From the NCBI RefSeq assembly GCF_020509005.1, contig NC_063024.1, forward strand, positions 1,736,001 to 1,800,000: 64,000 nt of DNA. Reading direction: 5' to 3'. Below, piece after piece: positions 56,828-64,000 of this stretch. The translations under genes and the position numbers were made by a program. This stretch comes from Fulvia fulva (lineage: Eukaryota; Ascomycota; Dothideomycetes; Mycosphaerellales; Mycosphaerellaceae). Positions within the stretch are counted from its first letter, which is position 1. The number at the start of each line of letters is the position of its first letter. A model generated the notes under the pieces. It did not search any database and had not been told where the DNA came from. It saw only the letters and a list, made by a program, of their open reading frames with translations.

Positions 56828-58018
56828 ATGTTACCAGTCAGCGACAGCAAGCTCGTTGACTGCACTCCGAGCAGCCCACGACGGAGAATGGATGCCCGTT
56901 CTGTTCTGTCAAGACCTCTTCGCTGGCGCTTCGTCGCTGTCGGCTGCGTTCTCTTCACTACAACATTGCTTTGGAGAAATGGCTACGCAGGAGCTCTACA
57001 CCCATTCGCAAGCTTCCAAGGGGATTCGCATATGGCATTTGACTCAGTCTCCGCGAGAACCTCCACAGCTGGGCGCAAGTCTTATGTTGAAGATGGCATT
57101 ACGCTGTCAGCATATACCGCCCCGTTCACCTGCAACCTCCAGGATTTGCCACCTCAAGCCCGCATGGCGACGTATGAGCTGGAGAATTACATCATGGTGG
57201 TGCATGGCTTTCAAGATATTGTTTCGGACTGGCTGTACAAGAACGGCGGCTGGGAGAAGGCTCAGCTCGAACAGATGGCCGCTTACATGGACGCAATCGC
57301 CACAGTAGAGCCAAGTCGAGACGGTTACCTGGACCTGGGCGCGAACATTGGTGCGCACGCCATTCCTCTGGCCGCTCGCAAGTACAAAGTTCACGCTTTT
57401 GAACCAACACATGCCAACCATGTGCTGGTCCGTTGCTCGCTCGCTCTGAGCGGCATAGGCAACAAGTTCCGGCTGAATGCCTTCGCCCTCGGAGACAAGC
57501 CAGATACGATCTGCATGAAGTCTTCCAACTCAAACTTCGGCGACAGCCGTGTGGTGAACGCAAGCACCTGCGAATACAAAGATCAGTCGCCTGTTGGCAC
57601 CATGGATCACTACTGGCGTCAGGTTTTGCACCGGCATCAGAAGATCGGTGTCATGAAGATGGACATCCAAGGGTTCGAGATCAATGCCATGCGACAAGCC
57701 TCTGCTTTCTTCGCCAGCGACGAAGCTCCTGCGGTTGTCTTCTTCGAGTACGACATTGATCTACTTACTGGCTCCGGGCGCGACCCCCTCGAACTTGCAG
57801 CGTTCTTCCATGATCGCGGCTACCGGACTTGGCGCGCATTGAACACTTTGGAGGAGGTCACTATGGAGAAGTATCCCTTTTTTGGCAAGAAGGAGGGATG
57901 GCCCAAGGATCCTGACATGGTGGCCGTTAAGACCGAGTGGTTGGAGAGGTTGAGAACTGCCGGTTACTTGTTTGAGGGATCCAAGATCAGAGGGAGAGTA
58001 CGTCCAGCGGCGGACTGA
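56828..58018 (+). CDS. FkbM-family (Methyltransf_21) SAM-dependent methyltransferase, membrane-anchored
   Basis: 396 residues in one exon; Met 21 is an alternative start. A single hydrophobic anchor at about 34-50 (FVAVGCVLFTTTLLW) gives the same type II topology as the two mannosyltransferases upstream. The Rossmann methyltransferase core shows GYLDLGANIGAHAIPLAARK (SAM-binding motif I, about residues 165-184), VHAFEPTHANHVLVRCSLAL and GVMKMDIQGFEINAMRQASA (the family's KxDIxGxE motif, about 275-294). FkbM enzymes O-methylate hydroxyls of sugars and polyketides. A lumenal, Golgi-type anchor beside GT62 and GT71 points to methylation of a secreted glycan; that is inference. Confidence 0.9.
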   Translation: MLPVSDSKLVDCTPSSPRRRMDARSVLSRPLRWRFVAVGCVLFTTTLLWRNGYAGALHPFASFQGDSHMAFDSVSARTSTAGRKSYVEDGITLSAYTAPFTCNLQDLPPQARMATYELENYIMVVHGFQDIVSDWLYKNGGWEKAQLEQMAAYMDAIATVEPSRDGYLDLGANIGAHAIPLAARKYKVHAFEPTHANHVLVRCSLALSGIGNKFRLNAFALGDKPDTICMKSSNSNFGDSRVVNASTCEYKDQSPVGTMDHYWRQVLHRHQKIGVMKMDIQGFEINAMRQASAFFASDEAPAVVFFEYDIDLLTGSGRDPLELAAFFHDRGYRTWRALNTLEEVTMEKYPFFGKKEGWPKDPDMVAVKTEWLERLRTAGYLFEGSKIRGRVRPAAD

Positions 58019-58237
58019 TTGGTGTGCGTAGCAAATGCAAGCATGGTCGGTTCACGTCACAATCGATCAAATACCTTCCTGCTCATGATAGATGGGTAGC
58101 TGTTGGTAAAACCTGATGTCGCTCTGTCTTCGGTGTAGCCTCGCCAATGGCTGTTGCATAATGTTGGCATCGGAAACGCGATGATGATGTTCCCGCGCAG
58201 AATTCCTTCAATTCGCGGATGTTTTCAGCCCTAATTC

Positions 58238-58257
58238 GGGGGGCCACGTGGCCCCCC
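58238..58257. promoter_or_regulatory. 20-bp perfect palindrome centred on CACGTG
   Basis: A 10-base arm GGGGGGCCAC is followed at once by its exact reverse complement, with no spacer. The centre is the E-box CACGTG, target of bHLH factors. It lies 220 bases after the FkbM stop codon and about 630 bases before the transporter start. It could be a regulatory site or a hairpin at a transcript end. Confidence 0.5.
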
Positions 58258-58883
58258 TGCTAGACTAGCTTCGCGTGGAGGCCGGCTAGCCAGAGGTCGG
58301 ATTCTGGTACCGAAGGCTGTCGTCGTCGACTTCTGACCACGTTCTTATCTTGAACTCAAAACGAAGACTAGCTTGAGTCGACATCGGGATGTGAATCCGC
58401 TACACCACCACATGTCTGCTCGGTCTGGCTTACTCGGAGTTCCCATGCGATCGTCCTCCGTACGCCACAGTAGGGAGCTGTCTGGCATCGCGTATCATTG
58501 CCATGATGTGCCACGACCTCTCAGGAGAAGAACCGTGCATGAGTTGCGTCGAGACCCGATCTTCATGTCCACTATGGCTTCCAGGTGTCTTGGGAGTAGA
58601 ATGGACTGATCCTGCCTACCCGCATCGGGCTGATGCCCCCGAGCAGAGCTCGAAGCCTCAGAGGCTCAGACCACTGGCGAATGTCTTCGAGAGCATGGCC
58701 ATAAGCACAGGCGTCTTGGCTGGCAGGCACTTTCGATCGCCGACATCACATCTCAGAACCATCCGGGTTGTACTGATGTAACTTGCTTCGCGAGAGCACC
58801 GCCATTGCTATCTTACAACCTGTGTTTCTTTCTTTGGAAACTGGAAAGTGATAGCTGGGTGCCAAAGCCAAGCACTTGCGAAC

Positions 58884-60346
58884 ATGGAACTGTACACAAT
58901 TTGGTTCTTCTTCCTGGCAGTAGCAGTGTCCCTCTTAGCCTACTGGCTCAACCAGCAGAAAGCATTTCAGCAGCCCGAGACTGCCAACAACACCGAGACC
59001 GAAACTGATGCCGAGAACGAGAAAACACATTCTCGCAATGCTCGGTTGCCAAACGGAAAAGATGCACAGGACTTCAGAAACATCTACTTCGGCGTATACA
59101 CGCTCGTTCTAGCCGCCGACTGGCTACAAGGTCCATACTTCTACAGCCTTTACCGCTACGCCCATGGACTACCAGAGTCCACCGTTGCGCTGCTGTTCAT
59201 CACGGGATTCGTCGCAGCAGCAGCATCGGCTTCATTTGTCGGGTCCCTGGCTGACAGATACGGGCGACGCAATGCCTGTTTCGCCTACTGTGCGATATAC
59301 TCGGCATCTTGTGCGTCTGTACTTGCCTATGGTCGCCTGGAGATTCTGGTTCTGGGTCGAGCGTTGGGAGGCCTAAGCTCCACTCTTCTCTACTCTGTCT
59401 TCGAAGCATGGATGGTTGCGGAGCATAATGCGCGGAATTTGGGCTCTGTCGTGCCACTGAGTAGCATGTTCAGCTGGAGTACTACGTTGAGTGGCGTTGT
59501 TGCTATTGCCTCGGGAGTCTTCGGCGAAGCGTTGGTCTCGCTGACCGGGTCGCAGACCTCTCCTTTCATGATGGCTATAGTGTGTTTGGGCGCAGCGGGC
59601 GTTGGCATGCACAATTTCTGGAACGAGAACTATGGCCAAGCCGCTACGAACACACATCGTGAGGACGAGGAGGCCAGGGCCCCACTGCTCAGTCAATTGG
59701 AGCCCAACATCGATCTGAGGAAGCTTTCGATACTTACATTGGTTACGACTGTCTTCGAAGGGAGCATGTATCTCTTTGTCTTCCTGTGGACCCCGACACT
59801 GGAAGCTGCTAGAGAAGCTGCGACCAAGATCACTCCAACCCTTCAGTGGAATCTGCCTCTTGGTCTGATCTTCAGCGCGTTCATGTGCGCCATGATGCTT
59901 GGATCGATGTTGGTGTCCGTGCTGAATCTACGATATAGGAGTCACGGAGCAGTGGCACTTCTCATCGACACTCTGGCTATTGCAGCATCGGCTTTGTTCA
60001 TTCCAGTCCTCGCTTCAAACGAGACCTACATATTCTGGAGCTTCGCTGTCTTCGAAGCGTGTGTCGGAATGTACTACCCCTCGATTGGCAAGATGAAGAG
60101 CAGTATGATCCACGATGGCGTGAGAGCCAAGGTCTACGCGTGGATGAGGCTGCCGCTCAATGCGTTTGTGGTAGTCGCCCTGATGCTGAACAAAGACGGT
60201 ATGGCCTCACGTTTCTCCCTTAGTCTCATGTGAGTGAGCTTTGCTGACTGACTCATGTAGGGAATGAGAACCGACGAACTATCTTCCAGGTAGCTGGTGC
60301 ATTGTTGCTCGGTACGGCGTTCGTTGCTAGGAGATACCTGTCTTGA
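58884..60346 (+). CDS. Major facilitator superfamily transporter, MFSD5 (molybdate-anion transporter) type
   Basis: Exons 58884-60198 and 60261-60346 (466 residues). The intron is GTATGG..GTAG and joins MLNKDG to NENRRTIFQVAGALL in phase, completing the last helix (ends ARRYLS). It has twelve hydrophobic segments. Family landmarks are IYFGVYTLVLAADWLQGPYF in the first helix pair, the MFS loop GSLADRYGRR, and LYSVFEAWMVAEHN, which is typical of the MFSD5 group. The central loop is acidic. Animal and algal relatives move molybdate; the fungal substrate is not known. It is the fourth consecutive + strand gene after GT71, GT62 and FkbM. Confidence 0.87.
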
Positions 60347-60827
60347 TCATAGGTTCAAGACTGAGATGTCATGAGACCTGAACGACCGTGTCTTGTGGCC
60401 GCAGTGTATCGTCGGCTTCGTCAACACGCCAAGAAACGAGCCAGACAAGAGATAAGCACATAGATAGTCGGTACTACAAACGTGTACCTTGCGTCGAACT
60501 CGATACAAAGTCGAATTCTCGTGGCGAGATGACTGTCTGAGAGCAGAATCAATGCCAGTCAGACGCGCTTCAGGAATACGGCAAAATGTCACTGCAGTAA
60601 GCTCTGAAATGAGCCAAACTAAGCATAGTCTCGGAGAGGCCGTATACTCTCCGTCCCCTCGAAGAACAGCCATAACTCGCTAAGCGTCCCATCCCACAAT
60701 ACCCTCCGATCCAGGGCGAATCGCTTAATCGCCTGCAGGCATTCACTTGCGGTCTGGGTCCTGCCAAGCCTCCACAATAATCGCGTTGGGTATCAGACAT
60801 AGACTGACATCCCGTACAAAGGCCAGC

Positions 60828-61466
60828 ATGGCTCACTCAAGGACTCTCAGAGTGCGACAAAGTACTATGATTCCCTACGCCGAATACAGATCACTTGTTG
60901 AGCGGATCAAACAGAGCATGAGAGGTGGACTGCGAGCGGACGGCAACATGCTGAACGATGATGTCGTCCTCGAAGAAGAAGCGATGAGTCATCTCAATAT
61001 CATGTACAAGAGATACGCTGCTTCGAGTAGTAAGCTGGTCACGCATCATATGTGAAGCTGACCATCTCTAACAACTCCTGCCACAGAAGTCACAGCAGGC
61101 TTGGGCAGTAAGGTCAGGCGGAGAGCCACTGCCACTACACGCAGGATATCTGTCCCCTACGATTCAGACATCGCAGCCAGCCCAACTACAGAGGCAACTA
61201 AGTGCACAGGGAGTGCTGGTCTCACGGAGCAAGCCGATGCTGTCACCAGCAGCACCAGACGAGTCGGCATGGACATGAACGGGGCTACGGTCTCTCCTTC
61301 GCCCGTCATTCCAGATGTGGAGGAGTCCAAGCAGGAGCAAAGGGGTGCCTTGTCGCCGACACAAGCTCCACCACAACTTGGAGCCCGACGCTCTTCCCGA
61401 AAGCTAAGAGGATGTGCAGCAACTTCAGCATTGCTTCTATCTCGGCATCGAGTTTCTAGGCCTTAA
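60828..61466 (+). CDS. Hypothetical protein, intron-containing
   Basis: Exons 60828-61029 and 61087-61466 (193 residues), joined by GTAAGC..CCACAG with matching phase. The N-terminal 65 residues are helical (YAEYRSLVERIKQSMRGGLR, EEEAMSHLNIMYKRYAASS). The rest is Ser/Thr/Arg-rich and probably disordered (RRRATATTRRISVPYDSD, RRSSRKLRG). No domain is recognised. The helix-then-basic-tail layout suggests a nuclear protein, but this is weak. Confidence 0.5.
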
Positions 61467-64000
61467 ACATCGTCCGCTCGATGCACGGCTTTGTTCAGAT
61501 AGTGACCTAAAGCCACTGACACCACTAGTCTCACTGTCGTCTATGGTGACACCAATCTCGTGCGGATTTTCGGTGCTGAAATCGGACAACAACGTGGTGA
61601 ACATAAGTCCTGCTCCTATTACGAGGTTCGTGATTGTCATGTCCTACGCAGTATATATGTCGTGCAGTCATTGGATCATGATCTACATGGACCATTCTAC
61701 TTCATTTGATGACAGAACATAGCGCCTTTGGAAATTTGGCAGAGTAGAGATACACGAAACATGTGTGCAATTGACATGTATCGTAGATGTACTCTATGTG
61801 CTGCCCGCTAGCGTCTCCCTTCCATGCCGAATGTAGAACTCAACAGGGGCTCTTCTCCGGTAGGACCCAGCGGATCAACTCGCGTGTACAACCTCATTGA
61901 CGTCCCTCGCCACATTGGTGCGTTAGGAGTACCATCGCCTTGCTCTTGATGCTATTTCTGCCTGGGTTGGTATAGACACAGCCCCGAGCGCCTCCTGTTC
62001 GAGGAGCCGACGAAAGATAATGGGTTCGATGTGAAGTAGACGGGCTGTACTCTTCGCCTGGCTCTTGTGTCGCCATGTAGACAAGTAGCTTGAAGTGGAA
62101 TCGATCTCGAGGGCTGGAGCTGCTATGTAGGTGTGTGGAAGGAGACCCACCTGTCCAGGATGAATGCACTTTGCAATATGTTGCATCACCCTCTGACCAA
62201 CGAGTGGTCTTTCAGTACTTCCTCAAAAGACCTTTTCGCCATCTTGAGTAGGGTTCGTGACCGAGATGGCGCTTTGCACGATTCTCACGCTGCTCTGGAG
62301 AGAGCCAGCTCGCTTTGTCGTTGGCCATAGCGAAAAGCCTTGACCAGCAGGAGACTGCGCATGACCCAGAGACGAACAAAGGTGACTTTATACCACGTAA
62401 GCTCTCATCGAACAATGATTGCAACTGTGTTAGAGATCGAGGACCCGCTCTTTCCCGTTGTGCTGCATCCCGGCGATTCGTGGAAGCGATATCATCGCGA
62501 GCGTGGCGCTGGAGACCATAGCGAACTGGCTGTGGACCCACGAAATAGATACGTACTTCTTCAAAACCACACTCAAGATAGCGGGACCAATATTGCATGC
62601 TATCTGCTGGGTATAGCAGAACATCACGCTCAATCACATTGTAGAGCACGTAGAAGGAAGTCCATAGCTGCGGCCCCCGGATCTGATCTACGATACTAAT
62701 TGTTCACTCTAGTCTGGTATTTCACCGCTTTGAAGACAGGATTTGCGGAGCCACAGGCGACCCGAGGAGAGCACGTGCAGGTTGTGCTCTTATCCGCGTT
62801 GCTCAGCAGTCTCGACGATGAATGGGCTTGTGTCATGTGCGCGAGCACTGCGAGTGATGGCTGAAGAAGGGCTGAGTCTGAGTAGCGCTCATGAAGTAAG
62901 GCGCTTAGAACGATCAGGGTGGCCATGCTGTCTGATTGATGACGGGGTTCGTTTAGATGGTACAGCGGTAGTGCAATGTCCTCGTGAGTCTCTCCATCGG
63001 CTTGTCCAAGCTGGACAACCAATTTTTGCAAGTCTTGACCCCATCGACCATGCATTCTGTGTGTAACATCAAGTGTACCTGGTATCTTGATCAGCTCTCT
63101 TCGCATATTCGGTACCCATCATCGTTGCTGCCCCCGGTCCTTGGGCGCCATTTGCTCGGACGTGTGCCACGGTTGTTGCGATGTTCGTGCCGTGCCTGGT
63201 AGGTGCCAGATCCCCGCGTGACACTGGCGGCGCACAATGTACGCATACAAAAACACCTGATGGAGCACGGTCAGATTGATGTTGTAGAACTCAGTGATGG
63301 CTGGTCGAGGTCGCTGCCAGGAAAGTGCAGATCTGGGCAGCCGCGGAGCCGCTTTGCAGGCAAGAGCATCGGACTTCATGTCTCTGTCGCTTTCACACAG
63401 CAACATCCCCCCGTCTCGCATACTGCTACATGCATACAACGATTTCGCACAGCATACAGCGCGAAAAGCGGTCCATCACCTATCAAGTGCCATAGCATCG
63501 TCGAGACCACGACGGGCGCTACCCGAGCGAACCCCTTCCGAATACCGCGACATCGAGCAATGCGACCCAGGCGTCCCCGAATCGATCGCCATGCTGCCGG
63601 AGATGACTGAAGCGCCACGTTCGAGCAACGAAGAAGCAGTCGGATGAGGGCAGGACACTATAGCCGCACTCTTTGAGCGCCAGCGACGCCGCACGAGATG
63701 GACCTGCGCAGGAAAGAGCGATCCCAGTCCCAGGCGCAGGGCTGTGATAACCCATACCCACGACAGCGAGCGGATAATGCCTTTCGGCTCCGTCTGACGA
63801 CACAGTAAGAGCGTGCTGCCACGCCATCGAGACCGCAGGAGCCCAGCGACACTACCTGTGCGAAAGAACGCGATTTGAGCCTCCTGTTGCGGCCTCAAGC
63901 CGCCACTGCGGATCTCGGGCAACCCTGCCGCACCCAAGAAGCAAGGAGCATTCTGGTTGCGGGATACAAAACAATGGCAGGCGTCCCCGAGCACCCTTGA
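61467..64000. other. Terminal 2.5 kb without a supported gene
   Basis: ORFs at 62340-62699 and 63203-63647 (+) and 63476-63994 (-) show no family signature. A minus-strand stretch near 63750 reads YPLAVVGMGYHSP, but nothing around it supports a domain. The region may contain intron-rich or partial genes that I cannot resolve. Confidence 0.5.

Noticed and set aside
63519..63994. Possible dinucleotide-binding or ketosynthase-like start (VVGMG) on the minus strand
   Set aside because: A five-residue match only; the flanking residues fit no family.

Overview
The window reads as nuclear DNA of a filamentous ascomycete (Pezizomycotina), most likely a Dothideomycete. The evidence is short GT-AG introns of about 45-140 nt with CTAAC/CTGAC-type branch sites, a Zn2Cys6 regulator, HET and fungal BTB genes, MED12/Srb8, a Sla2/End4 orthologue, a CE5 esterase and GT62/GT71 mannosyltransferases. 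The class is an inference from overall protein style. Most real genes are spliced, and I assembled exons by joining reading frames at GT..AG sites where the phase and the known protein family agreed.

1-14 kb: a truncated HET gene and a frameshifted HET relative, a gene-free stretch with a (GT)n microsatellite, MED12, an unrecognised conserved-looking membrane protein, a decayed GPR1/FUN34/YaaH acetate-transporter-like gene, and a DCAF11/LEC14B-type WD40 protein. An in-frame acidic tail lies directly beyond the WD40 stop codon. 14.4-17 kb: a diverged tandem array with a period of about 270 bp and tRNA-like A-box motifs. 17.2-22 kb: a three-exon Sec61-gamma gene with no long ORF, a small secreted cysteine-containing protein, and two neighbouring BTB paralogues, one intact and one broken. 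22-29 kb: coatomer gamma, a phosducin-like protein and a Zn2Cys6 factor that also has an in-frame extension past UGA.

29-34.6 kb: three tandem paralogues of a family I do not recognise. They share a GGFGD-containing N-terminal module, then coiled coil, then RRM-like folds. 34.7-42.5 kb: an F-box-like gene, a doubtful small gene, Sla2, a GPI-anchored cysteine-rich protein and a cutinase/acetylxylan esterase. 42.5-47.8 kb is gene-poor.

47.8-60.3 kb is a cell-surface block, all on the + strand: a 986-residue secreted protein with three cystine-knot-spaced modules plus a PA14/GLEYA-like domain, a GT71 alpha-mannosyltransferase, a GT62 (Mnn9/Anp1/Van1) mannosyltransferase, a membrane-anchored FkbM methyltransferase and an MFSD5-type transporter. 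The co-directional GT71-GT62-FkbM order suggests synthesis of an O-methylated mannan-type surface glycan; this is inference. The last 2.5 kb shows no gene I can support.

Several paralogues carry single frameshifts or in-frame UGA codons. These may be pseudogenes, recoding events or assembly indels. The sequence alone cannot decide, so each is described as seen.
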